Assembly: GCA_016190445.1 (NCBI GenBank)
Contig: JACPQL010000028.1
Coordinates: forward strand, 1 to 33,681
Length of the DNA: 33,681 bases
Reading direction: 5' to 3'
DNA from: Chloroflexota bacterium
GTDB taxonomy: Bacteria > Chloroflexota > Dehalococcoidia > Lucifugimonadales > JACPQL01
The translations under genes and the position numbers were made by a program. Shown one piece after another: positions 22,005 to 29,245 of the stretch. The stretch's first letter is position 1. Each line of letters starts with the position of its first letter. The notes beneath the pieces are model-generated. The model did no database searches. It worked only from the letters and a program-made list of their open reading frames with translations, and was not told where the DNA came from.

Positions 22005-22088
22005 CCCCATCCCTTCTCGCCTGGAAATACTCCCGCAGGCTCTCCAGGATGACCGGGCTGAGGTTGGCGCGTGGGTACGCCTGCCGTC
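22005..22088 (-). pseudogene. Tail copy 1 of the dual-specificity phosphatase 3' end
   Basis: On the minus strand it reads RQAYPRANLSPVILESLREY then FQARRDGG, and runs to TAG at 21985-21987. It aligns to the last 30 or so codons of the phosphatase. It starts directly after the stop codon of relE. It shares 29 exact bases with tail copy 2 (22025-22053 with 21300-21328), and both copies read LES where the intact gene reads LDS. Confidence 0.87.
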
Positions 22089-22346
22089 TCACCTTGCCCT
22101 GTACACACTGCCCCTGCCCATAACCCGCCACACCAGCACCCTCTGTTCATTGTCGTCTACCGTGTACAGTATCCTGTAATCCCCCACTCGGAGCCGGTAG
22201 CCATCCATCCCTCGCAGCTTTCTTACGCCGGATGGCCGCGGATTGTCGGCCAGACGTGCCATTGCCTCGTCAACTCGTGCTTTCACGCTGGACGGCAACC
22301 GGCGGCCTTCTCTGATCGCCGCAGGGCTAAGCTCCAGCCTGTACAC
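22089..22346 (-). CDS. relE: RelE/ParE-family toxin
   Basis: An 85-residue RelE-type mRNase: YRLELSPAAIREGRRLP, MARLADNPRPSGVRKLRG, YRLRVGDYRILYTVDDNEQRVLVWRVMGRG. The Arg-rich core strands and the 'R-x-G-D-Y-R-I-x-Y' motif are canonical. It cleaves mRNA at the ribosome. It starts at GTG 22346 inside the end of the antitoxin gene (20-bp overlap). Its stop touches the phosphatase tail copy. Confidence 0.9.
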   Translation of the reverse strand: MYRLELSPAAIREGRRLPSSVKARVDEAMARLADNPRPSGVRKLRGMDGYRLRVGDYRILYTVDDNEQRVLVWRVMGRGSVYRAR

Positions 22347-22614
22347 CAGAGGCCCTGGCTTCGGACTCTTTCACGTACTCCTCGAAAGGGACATGCGTCC
22401 CGCCTTCCAGCTTGGCCTCCATGATAGCCAGGGAATCGCTCATATCCTCTAGCTGCTCCACCATATCGTTGTACTGGTCAACACCCACCAGCACCGCCTT
22501 CACCCGGCTGTTAGCCACTATGAAGTAAGGGTCTCCTCCCTGGCTCACGTCGTTGACAAGCTGGGTGAGCCTTGGCCTGGCCTCCGCCATCCCGACGGTC
22601 CGTATCTTGCCCAT
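22327..22614 (-). CDS. Phd/YefM-family antitoxin
   Basis: A 95-residue protein. The N-terminal Phd/YefM DNA-binding domain is seen as VGMAEARPRLTQLVNDVSQG, then PYFIVANSRVKAVLVGVDQYNDM. A helical acidic tail binds the toxin. ATG 22614 is used, because the open frame to 22662 covers the promoter. It forms an operon with relE. Confidence 0.86.
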   Translation of the reverse strand: MGKIRTVGMAEARPRLTQLVNDVSQGGDPYFIVANSRVKAVLVGVDQYNDMVEQLEDMSDSLAIMEAKLEGGTHVPFEEYVKESEARASGVQAGA

Positions 22615-22633
22615 GCCACACCCCTTAACGCCT

Positions 22634-22662
22634 ACTTTAATGCTTGCTGTAACACCTGACAA
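22634..22662 (-). promoter_or_regulatory. Promoter of the phd-relE operon
   Basis: Minus-strand TTGTCA (22657-22662), exactly 17 bp, TAAAGT (22634-22639). The ATG follows about 20 bases after the -10. Confidence 0.7.
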
Positions 22663-22698
22663 GCCCTGCTATCAACTGATTCACGCCCGTGCCGGGCC

Positions 22699-22772
22699 CT
22701 AGCAGACTACGGAAAGGGGGTGTGCTGAGCGGAGAAGCCCCGAAGCTTGTCGTGAACGCCGCCGAGGGGCCT
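22699..22772. repeat. Degenerate MITE-like element, copy E
   Basis: It begins CTAGCAGACTACGGAAA, then resembles the left half of the element at 31583-31682, including an inserted 'agcttgtcgtgaacgccgccgagg' unit. The right end is missing. Confidence 0.5.
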
Positions 22773-22779
22773 GCCAACT

Positions 22780-23160
22780 TCACCCGATGTTGCGACGGCT
22801 GGAGCGCTTCAGCAGGCCAGGGACGGGCACGAGACGGCGGCGCACGGGGTCCACGGCCATGTTGAAAAGCTCTAGCGTAGTCGCCCCTAGCAGAGCCGTG
22901 GCACCCTCTGGCCCAAAGACCACAACGGTTGTCCGCTCCCGCCCGTCCAGACGAATGCGGGCCTCACCCACCTCGTACTCGACCACCCGCTCATCGGCCA
23001 GTTGAAAGGCGACCTTCTCTATCGGCTCCACGCCCAGGGCCAGAAGCATACCTCGGGGCAGTGCTGTGTGAGTAGCCCCGGTGTCCACCAGGGCCTCCAC
23101 CTCGACGAACCGCCTTGCTGCCGGGTCCCCAACCTCGATGCGGACTGTGAATGTTCCCAT
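22780..23160 (-). CDS. Retropepsin-like aspartic protease (clan AA)
   Basis: A 126-residue protein with one aspartic-protease motif, ALVDTGATHTALP (Asp at about 27). It has the second hydrophobic-Gly strand (ATALLGATTLELF) of single-domain clan AA enzymes. Two chains would be needed for an active site. There is no signal peptide, so it is cytosolic. The natural substrate is unknown for these bacterial proteins. It lies between MITE-like repeats downstream of the phosphatase gene. Confidence 0.83.
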   Translation of the reverse strand: MGTFTVRIEVGDPAARRFVEVEALVDTGATHTALPRGMLLALGVEPIEKVAFQLADERVVEYEVGEARIRLDGRERTTVVVFGPEGATALLGATTLELFNMAVDPVRRRLVPVPGLLKRSSRRNIG

Positions 23161-23255
23161 GCGCCCCTACGTTATTCTACCACGCGGACGATCGCACCCT
23201 GGAATGTGGCAGGCCTCCGTAGATTGGAGCCTGCCTGCGCCTACGCCGCCGTGCC

Positions 23256-23363
23256 CTATCAGGCTGCTGAAAAAGGCCGGGAAGCCTTTTTCAGCAGGTT
23301 CACCCCACCCCGATGGGGAAGGGGGCCGTCGCTGAAAAACTCCGTTTTTCAGCGACCTGCTAT
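23256..23363. repeat. 108-bp MITE-like element, copy F, at the phosphatase stop codon
   Basis: The left end CTATCAGGCTGCTGAAAAA and the inverted right end at 23345-23363 (CTGCTAT) match the ends of the 149-bp family. The interior differs. It contains two strong hairpins: CTGCTGAAAAAGGC/GCCTTTTTCAGCAG (23264-23299) and CGCTGAAAAA/TTTTTCAGCG (23332-23355). The phosphatase stop codon (23360-23362) is inside the right end. Confidence 0.7.
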
Positions 23364-23782
23364 GCGCCATCCCTTCGTGCTGCGAAGTACTCCCGCAGGC
23401 TGTCCAGGATGACGGGGCTGGGATTGGCCCGGGGGTACGCCTCCCGCAGCCTCTCCAGCCCCTCCTCCACCGATAGCCCGTACTCGTCCACCATGTAGGC
23501 CAGCGCCGCTGAGGGGCTACGGCTCACCCCTGCGACGCACCCCACCACGACCGGCTGCCCCCGCCGCAGCCGCGAGCGGATGAACTCCACCACCTGCTCG
23601 ATGTACCCGTCGCTCCAGATGGCGTCGTCGGGGACCGGCAGGTGCAGCGTGTCGGGCGGGCCGTCCGGGATAGGGCCATCGCGGACCTCAAGGCGGGCCC
23701 AGTTGGACGGGACCGCCGTGCCATCCGGGTGGCCCATCCGTATATACAGCCCTGGAAGCACCTCAGCCAGATGGGGGAACAC
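23360..23782 (-). CDS. Dual-specificity / tyrosine phosphatase-like protein
   Basis: A 140-residue protein. The P-loop is seen as VVGCVAGVSRSPSAALAYMV, the C-x5-R-S signature. The usual His before the Cys is Gly here. The general-acid Asp may be in LPVPDDAIWSDGY. The family dephosphorylates Tyr or Ser/Thr in proteins, and sometimes RNA or lipids. GTG 23782 directly follows the stop of the MmgE/PrpD gene, with GGAGGT 9 bases upstream, so it is the last gene of that run. Its final 30 or so codons (AYPRANPSPVILDSLREYF) recur at 22005-22088 and 21281-21370. Confidence 0.83.
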   Translation of the reverse strand: MFPHLAEVLPGLYIRMGHPDGTAVPSNWARLEVRDGPIPDGPPDTLHLPVPDDAIWSDGYIEQVVEFIRSRLRRGQPVVVGCVAGVSRSPSAALAYMVDEYGLSVEEGLERLREAYPRANPSPVILDSLREYFAARRDGA

Positions 23783-25159
23783 CTAGCGCACCTCCGGCCT
23801 ACCGGGGGGAACCCTGGCCCGCACCAGGTCCATCAGCCCACGAACGTCCGGCAGCCGCTCCAGCCCTTCCAGGAGCTTGGCGCACCGGTCCACCTCCGGC
23901 CTGAAGAGCACCCTGCCCGCGCAGTTGCGGAACTTGGCCAGAAGCTCATCGTGGCTCAGCGGGCTGCCCCAGATGCCCCGGGGCCGGTCGCACCGCTCCG
24001 CCAGCTCCCGGCCACCACTGGTGCGCACCGTCACCTCCGTCCACATCCCTTCGAAGTTGGCGGGTATGGCCGGGTCCTGGACCACACGGATGCGGGGCAG
24101 CAGCTCCTCCATGTCCGGAGCGAAACGCCGCCCGTCTGTGAAGCTCTCGATGACCACCTGGCCGTCCAGGAGGGCGGCGGCCACAGTGTACTGGAAGCTG
24201 AACTTCCCCTCCAGCCCCGTGGCCGGAAAGGGGCGCACCACGTAGTCCATGGGTGGCACGCGAATCTGGACATCCTCGATCTCCTGGGGTCGCAGGTGAT
24301 GCTTGCGACGCAGCTCCAGGGCGGCGTCCACACCCCGGTGGGTGCCGTACTGGCAGGGGTACTTCTTGAAGGCCAGCCCAGGCTCCACCATGCGGTACGG
24401 GTCGCCGAAGCCTCTGACCACTGCCTCCAGGTCGCGGTCCGGGGCCATGAAGCACTCGGCAAACCCCTGGTACGCCTCGATGACGTCCTCGTTGGCCGTA
24501 AACCCCTTCTCCGCCAGCAGCGCCGCCTCCAGCCCCATGCGAGCGGCGTTCCCGCAGTGGGTGGACTTGGTCATGGAGCCAATGTTGGCGGCCAAAGAGC
24601 CCGCCCGGGAGGCCGCCATGCCCAGGGCCATGCGGGTGCGCTCCACGTCCAGCCCCAGCAGCCTGGCGCAGGCGGCAGCCGACCCCAGGGGCCCCACCAC
24701 CCCCGGCGGGTGAAAGAGGACAGGCACACTCCCCGAGGCCAGCCGCAGGCGCGCCTGGACCTCGAACCCCGCCACCAGCGCCTCGATCACCTCGCGGCCC
24801 GAGGAGCCCCTCACCTCGGCCATGGCCAGCAGCGCGGGTAGCGTGGGGGAGGTGGGATGGGTGGCGGGGTGCCACATCACCTCGAAGTCCAGGGCGTGGC
24901 AGAAGACGCCATTGGCGAAGGCGGCCATCAGTGGGGACGACTTGGACCCCCAGCCAGCGACGCTGCACTGGGGAGTCCCGCCCATCTCCTGGATGTACTC
25001 GATGATGGGGCTCGCCAGCGGCTCCCGCGAGCCCGCCAGTGTGACGCCCACGCCATCCAGGATGACGTCCTTGGCCACGCCGACGACCTTCGGCGGTATG
25101 GCCTCGTAGCTGGTGCCCACGATCAGGCTGGCAAGAGTTCCAGTGACTCCCACGCTCAT
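23783..25159 (-). CDS. MmgE/PrpD family protein
   Basis: A 458-residue protein of the 2-methylcitrate dehydratase / iminodisuccinate epimerase superfamily. Typical segments: AKDVILDGVGVTLAGS near the N-terminus, AAFANGVFCHALDFE, HPTSPTLPALLAMAE (metal-free catalytic His region), KKYPCQYGTHRGVDAALELR and FSFQYTVAAALLDG. PrpD acts in propionate catabolism, but most environmental members have unknown substrates. No PrpB or PrpC lies nearby, so the propionate role is not supported. It overlaps the upstream DUF5671 gene by 4 bp. Whole length, no break seen. Confidence 0.9.
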   Translation of the reverse strand: MSVGVTGTLASLIVGTSYEAIPPKVVGVAKDVILDGVGVTLAGSREPLASPIIEYIQEMGGTPQCSVAGWGSKSSPLMAAFANGVFCHALDFEVMWHPATHPTSPTLPALLAMAEVRGSSGREVIEALVAGFEVQARLRLASGSVPVLFHPPGVVGPLGSAAACARLLGLDVERTRMALGMAASRAGSLAANIGSMTKSTHCGNAARMGLEAALLAEKGFTANEDVIEAYQGFAECFMAPDRDLEAVVRGFGDPYRMVEPGLAFKKYPCQYGTHRGVDAALELRRKHHLRPQEIEDVQIRVPPMDYVVRPFPATGLEGKFSFQYTVAAALLDGQVVIESFTDGRRFAPDMEELLPRIRVVQDPAIPANFEGMWTEVTVRTSGGRELAERCDRPRGIWGSPLSHDELLAKFRNCAGRVLFRPEVDRCAKLLEGLERLPDVRGLMDLVRARVPPGRPEVR

Positions 25160-27015
25160 GCCCCCCGGTAGGGCAACACGCGGATCCCATCGGTATCCAC
25201 CAGCAGGAGCACCTGTGGTGAGCCCGCCTCAAGGATGCGCCGCTCCGTCTCCGCCAGGTAGTCGTCGGAGAGAGGCGGCGCCAGGCCCTGAGAGTCGAAG
25301 CGCTGCCAGACCCGGAAGGTGTAGCCCAGGCGGGTCTCCAGCCGCCGCAGCAAAGGCAGGTCGCCCTCGGCGGCCACCGCCGTCACCAGCTTGAGCGCAC
25401 GGGCCTCCGGCGTCCGCGCCGCCGCTGGCTCCGGGGCCCGCTCCGCGGCGGCCTCCTCCAGGACGGCCATCGCCTTCCTGTCCTCCTGGAGCACCAGCCA
25501 GTAGTAAACGCTCACCGCCCCCGCGGTCAGCAGGATGGCAACGCTCCACCGCACCTGCCACAGCAGGTCCGAGGGGACCGCCCCTCCAAGGACTGCGTCA
25601 AACAGCCTGAACAGCACAATGCTCAGGTTTACCAGCGTCAGCAGCACGCTGATGCCGAATATCAAAAAGATAAACACCCGGCGCGAGAGGGCGGCCCGCT
25701 CCTCACGGCCCCCCTGGGCGGCCAGGCGCTGCACCTCCCGCCAGTAGAGGCCCCAGACAGGCACGCCCACCACCAGCAACGTTATCGCCAGGACCAGGGG
25801 GTTGCGCCACCAATCGGGGCCTACGATCTGGGGGGGGTGGGCCGGAGAGAGAAGGCCCAGGGCCACGGCGAAGGCCGTCACCAGCCCCACCCCCAGAGTG
25901 ACCAGCCCCACCGCCGACACCAGATAGCTGTACACCCTCCGCGCCGCCGCAAGCCCGCGCTGGGCAACCCTGGTCTCCTGACGCACCACAGCCCAGTGGT
26001 ACCCCCACAACCCCGCTCCCACGGCCACAGCGGCCACCACACCGGGAACGCCATCAAAGTGGGCCAGGGCACTGGTGGACTGGGGGCTGCCAAGGGACCA
26101 CTGCAAAACATCGAAGAGGAGAACGCTCAGTGAAACGACCACCATGGCTGCACCACCCAGGATGGCGAAGAGGTAGAGGTACACGTGCCTCAGGCCCGAC
26201 TCCACATCCCCGGCTGCCACCCGGTGCCATTGCCACCACCACGAGGCCCCACCAACCAGGCCCATGGCCAGAGCGCCCTGGGTCGCCTCGTTCCACAGGC
26301 GTGAACCGCCAGCCACCAGCTCCTGGGCTCGAAAGATGGCCCAGTAGGCCGCCCCCAGCATGCTCCCCAGGAGCGCTCCGACGCCCATCGCCAGCAGTAT
26401 CAGGCCGAGCAGCGCCAGCACGTACACATACACGCGCCGGACGGTCGCCTCTAGCTCCGCCGGGTGCCTCTCCCTCTCCTCCACCATCCAATGGAAGGCC
26501 CACACCCCACCCCAGACCACCACCAGGGCCACCGGCGTGCCACTGAAGCTTTCCGCGCCGAACACCCACCTCAGGAGCGTGATTGCGCCTATGGCGGCAG
26601 TGATCCCGGATACAGCCAGCACCAGGTACAGATAGACCTGACGGGAGGTGGCCCTGACCTCGGCAGCGAACTGGCGAACGGCGCGCTGCGCCATGCTCCA
26701 GAAGAGGAGCCAGATGGGCGTCCCCACAATGGTAAGGGCCAGGCCAAGGGCCAGGGCCGTATCCCCGCCAGAGATGGCACGGGGGCCAAAGAGCCTGTCC
26801 AGAATGACCTTTACCAGAAGCACGAGCCCTATGGCCGCGGCCACCAGGCCCGCGAAGGAGAGGCCGTAGGTGTAGAGTCGCCTGACAGTGCCTATGCCCG
26901 GCTCCTCGGCGCCTTCACCCCGGCGGCGCACCAGCGCCACGATGACTACGATCACCCCAGCAATTACAGCTAGCGGTGCCAGAGAAGCGATGGCGCGGAG
27001 AAAGACCTCAGGCAA
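25156..27015 (-). CDS. Six-repeat DUF5671-type membrane protein
   Basis: A 619-residue multi-pass protein built of six similar units of about 80-90 residues. Each starts with a 'RRVYxYL' helix (at LRHVYLYL, RRVYVYVL, RQVYLYLV and so on) and ends in a 'GxPxWxxxW' or 'GxxGYHW' helix. The TTG start has GGAGGT 6 bases upstream, and the first helix (LAPLAVIAGVIVVIVAL) follows at once. After the last unit a soluble C-terminal domain of about 110 residues (about 510-619) holds a YTFRVWQRFDSQG stretch and ends LLLVDTDGIRVLPYRG. DUF5671 has no known function. It lies between an NTF2-like membrane protein and MmgE/PrpD, with overlaps on one side, so co-expression is likely. Confidence 0.8.
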   Translation of the reverse strand: MPEVFLRAIASLAPLAVIAGVIVVIVALVRRRGEGAEEPGIGTVRRLYTYGLSFAGLVAAAIGLVLLVKVILDRLFGPRAISGGDTALALGLALTIVGTPIWLLFWSMAQRAVRQFAAEVRATSRQVYLYLVLAVSGITAAIGAITLLRWVFGAESFSGTPVALVVVWGGVWAFHWMVEERERHPAELEATVRRVYVYVLALLGLILLAMGVGALLGSMLGAAYWAIFRAQELVAGGSRLWNEATQGALAMGLVGGASWWWQWHRVAAGDVESGLRHVYLYLFAILGGAAMVVVSLSVLLFDVLQWSLGSPQSTSALAHFDGVPGVVAAVAVGAGLWGYHWAVVRQETRVAQRGLAAARRVYSYLVSAVGLVTLGVGLVTAFAVALGLLSPAHPPQIVGPDWWRNPLVLAITLLVVGVPVWGLYWREVQRLAAQGGREERAALSRRVFIFLIFGISVLLTLVNLSIVLFRLFDAVLGGAVPSDLLWQVRWSVAILLTAGAVSVYYWLVLQEDRKAMAVLEEAAAERAPEPAAARTPEARALKLVTAVAAEGDLPLLRRLETRLGYTFRVWQRFDSQGLAPPLSDDYLAETERRILEAGSPQVLLLVDTDGIRVLPYRGA

Positions 27016-27029
27016 CTGCTGACCTCCGC

Positions 27030-27548
27030 TTACCCTGGTGGGGCGATGATGCCCGGCTTTGCTGGCACCCTCTCCAGGTCGGGGCAGTAGCTCACGGGCC
27101 AGGGCGGCTGATCAAAGCGCCAAGCATCACCCTCCCTGACCAGCACATACCTCTCCTCGTGGCTGTACTCGTTCACACCGAAGGGTGGCGAGACGTTCAC
27201 ATCTGTCACCCGTACCCGCACCTCGGCCCTCCCGTCGCTCAGCGTCTGCGTACCGAGAAGGACGAGTTGCTGGTTGCGGCCCTCGCGGTCCCTGAGCCAG
27301 CGGGTGGTGTCCCGAATATGCTGGGCCGTGCAAGACTTCTTGAGATTTTCGCTCAGATAGCCATGCGCCAGGTTTTCGTCGCCGTCCCTGATGGCAACTA
27401 TGAACCGCTGGACCACGCCCTCCGCCGTGTCCTCGGGGAACGTGACGGCCTTACCCCTGGGGCTGACCAGGGTCACCACCACGCTGACCACGACCAGTAC
27501 AGCCACCACTGCGGCGATAGCCACCAGCCATCGGCCAGATGCACTCAT
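27030..27548 (-). CDS. Membrane-anchored NTF2-like (DUF4878-like) protein
   Basis: A 172-residue protein. One N-terminal transmembrane helix (LVAIAAVVAVLVVVSVVVTLV, about 8-28) is followed by an extracytoplasmic domain with the NTF2/lumazine-binding-like order: TAEGVVQRFIVAIRDGD, then helices, then strands ending ERYVLVREGDAWRFD. Such domains bind small ligands or partner proteins. It lies 14 bp upstream of the DUF5671 gene. Function unknown. Confidence 0.72.
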   Translation of the reverse strand: MSASGRWLVAIAAVVAVLVVVSVVVTLVSPRGKAVTFPEDTAEGVVQRFIVAIRDGDENLAHGYLSENLKKSCTAQHIRDTTRWLRDREGRNQQLVLLGTQTLSDGRAEVRVRVTDVNVSPPFGVNEYSHEERYVLVREGDAWRFDQPPWPVSYCPDLERVPAKPGIIAPPG

Positions 27549-27561
27549 GGTAGCCCCTGCC

Positions 27562-28008
27562 CTACCGGGATTCCCTGGAAGGCAGAATGACCACCGCCTT
27601 GCCAGTCACCATGGCTTCACCATCTTCGCGCTGGAGGGATACATCGCACTCCACCCGGTTCTCGCCATCCACCACGTTCTTGTCGGTGACGATGCCCACC
27701 AGACGCACAGATTTGTTGTGGGGCACCGGCTGGCGGAACACCGTGTCCAGCTTTCTCACCTGCCCTGCTGGCGCCCACGTAGTGAGGAGGGTAATGAGGT
27801 AAGACATGTTCATTATACCAGGCAGGAGGGCGTGAGGAAGTCCCTCCTTCCTGGCGGTCGCCTCGTCAGTGAAGCGGCTGGCCCCGACCTCAGGGTCCCA
27901 CACGCTACAGAACTGACGCACCGCCTCAGTGGTGGGTACCTTCACCAGAGGGCCCAGCTCCTCGCCCAGCTCCACGTCCTCAAAGTAACGCACGTTCTCC
28001 TTCGCCAC
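27562..28008 (-). CDS. MaoC-like hot-dog dehydratase, subunit 1
   Basis: A 148-residue single hot-dog fold protein. Seen: YFEDVELGEELGPL at the start, CSVWDPEVGASRFTDEATARKEGLPHALLPG (the position of the hydratase loop), and RKLDTVFRQPVPHNKSVRL. It is the C-terminal-type partner of the next protein. In this family pairs of such chains form a heterodimeric (R)-specific enoyl or 3-hydroxyacyl hydratase. The classic D-x4-H catalytic pair is not clear here, so the active site may sit in the partner. Spacing to the partner gene is 16 bp. Confidence 0.78.
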   Translation of the reverse strand: MAKENVRYFEDVELGEELGPLVKVPTTEAVRQFCSVWDPEVGASRFTDEATARKEGLPHALLPGIMNMSYLITLLTTWAPAGQVRKLDTVFRQPVPHNKSVRLVGIVTDKNVVDGENRVECDVSLQREDGEAMVTGKAVVILPSRESR

Positions 28009-28024
28009 GGCTCAGCTCCTTCGT

Positions 28025-28492
28025 CTAGGTGCCTGGGTGACGGGGCCGGTGCACGAAGGAGGACGACACCGCCGCCACGGTCTTTCCCTCCTGGTTGGTG
28101 AAGAGGGTCTCCCAGACAATGAAGACCATGGTGCCCGTACGGCCGGTCTTGGCATACACGTCCTTCAGCCGCGTCCTGGCCTCCAGAGTATCGCTAGCTT
28201 GAATGGGGAGAAAAGACTCCACTGCCTGCGAGGCATGCATGGTGGTGGCAGAGAACTTGAGCCCGATGTTGGGGCGTCCGGTAGCGCGTACCAGAAGGTT
28301 GGAAAAGCCCGGTGGCGCCACCAGCGAGCGGTAGCCGGCGCGCCTAGCCGCCTCGTCGTCGGTGTAGATGGGGCTGGTCTCACCCACAGCCTGGCAGTAG
28401 GCCAGGATCTGCTCCTTCTCCACATGGAACGTCCCCGACGGGAACTCCTTGCCCAACAGCTCCCGGTTGAACTCCAGTTGCGGGCTCGTCAT
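28025..28492 (-). CDS. MaoC-like hot-dog dehydratase, subunit 2 (MaoC_dehydrat_N type)
   Basis: A 155-residue hot-dog protein like HadA-type FAS1 dehydratase N-terminal domains. KEQILAYCQAVGETSPIYTDDEAARRAGY, then APPGFSNLLV, are the family pattern. It likely pairs with the protein encoded 16 bp downstream to hydrate an enoyl thioester. Its start overlaps the stop of the PHP gene by one base (TGATG), implying coupled translation. Confidence 0.8.
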   Translation of the reverse strand: MTSPQLEFNRELLGKEFPSGTFHVEKEQILAYCQAVGETSPIYTDDEAARRAGYRSLVAPPGFSNLLVRATGRPNIGLKFSATTMHASQAVESFLPIQASDTLEARTRLKDVYAKTGRTGTMVFIVWETLFTNQEGKTVAAVSSSFVHRPRHPGT

Positions 28493-29166
28493 CAGCGTGA
28501 CTCCTTGGCCTCAACGGGCTGTTGTGCCGTCTGCTCCAGCCGCACCGGCTGAAACCCACCGCGATAGAGCGCCTGCACCAGCTCCGCCTCGGTGCGAATA
28601 TGGTCCGGGAACCGGGTGAGGCACCTGCCTACGGCGCTCACAAAGTGGGCGTCGCTGCCGCCCGTTCCCCAGTACCCTCGCGCCTGGACCAGCTCGGCGG
28701 CGCGCTCGTTCTCACCCGCGCGGCTCCCCCCGTTGAGCAGCTCCACCGTCTTGACCTCTGGGAACTCCACCCCCTGGGCAATGTACTCGCACAGCCCGAT
28801 CCCGGAGCGGCCAGGATGGGCTGGGATGGCGATGGCACCAGAAGCCCTCGCCTCGCGCATCAGCTCGAAGGGGTCAGTCCTCACGTCGCTAAAGTCGAAA
28901 CGACGCGTCAGGTGGTCGTTGACGCCATACACCAGGAAGTGACCGTGGCGGGTGTCCAGCTCCGCACCGCGGAGCACCACCACTCCGGACTCGGCCGATA
29001 TCTCGGAGTAGTCCGCCTCGCGATTGAACTGGCGGTGCTCGGTGAGGACAATGCCGTCAACTCTGTAGCCTTTGCTGCGGAGAACAGTGACCCACTTCAG
29101 GTACTGGTCCACCGTGGCCCGGGCGTCGTCCGAGGCCACGGAATGGCAGTGCATGTCTATGAACAT
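28492..29166 (-). CDS. PHP-domain metal-dependent phosphoesterase
   Basis: A 224-residue PHP protein. Metal-binding motifs: DMHCHSVASDD (H-x-H), LTEHRQFN, GAELDTRHGHFLVYG, PAHPGRSG and GGSDAHF. All expected His and Asp residues are present. PHP hydrolases cleave phosphate esters such as nucleotides or histidinol phosphate. This short stand-alone form is of the YciV/TrpH type, with no fixed substrate. GGAGG is just upstream of the ATG at 29166. It heads the run PHP-MaoC-MaoC-NTF2-DUF5671-MmgE-phosphatase, with gaps of no more than about 20 bp. Confidence 0.85.
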   Translation of the reverse strand: MFIDMHCHSVASDDARATVDQYLKWVTVLRSKGYRVDGIVLTEHRQFNREADYSEISAESGVVVLRGAELDTRHGHFLVYGVNDHLTRRFDFSDVRTDPFELMREARASGAIAIPAHPGRSGIGLCEYIAQGVEFPEVKTVELLNGGSRAGENERAAELVQARGYWGTGGSDAHFVSAVGRCLTRFPDHIRTEAELVQALYRGGFQPVRLEQTAQQPVEAKESR

Positions 29167-29197
29167 CAGCCTCCGTAACTCCCCCCTTCAGTCCTGG

Positions 29198-29210
29198 CGG
29201 TATACTACCG
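29198..29210 (-). promoter_or_regulatory. Small palindrome with a TATACC box upstream of the PHP operon
   Basis: CGGTA-TAC-TACCG is symmetric and includes a -10-like TATACC on the minus strand. It lies in the 79-bp gap between the HpcH and PHP genes. No clear -35. Confidence 0.35.
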
Positions 29211-29245
29211 CGACCACATCAGGGGAGCAACCCCTTTCCACAGGA

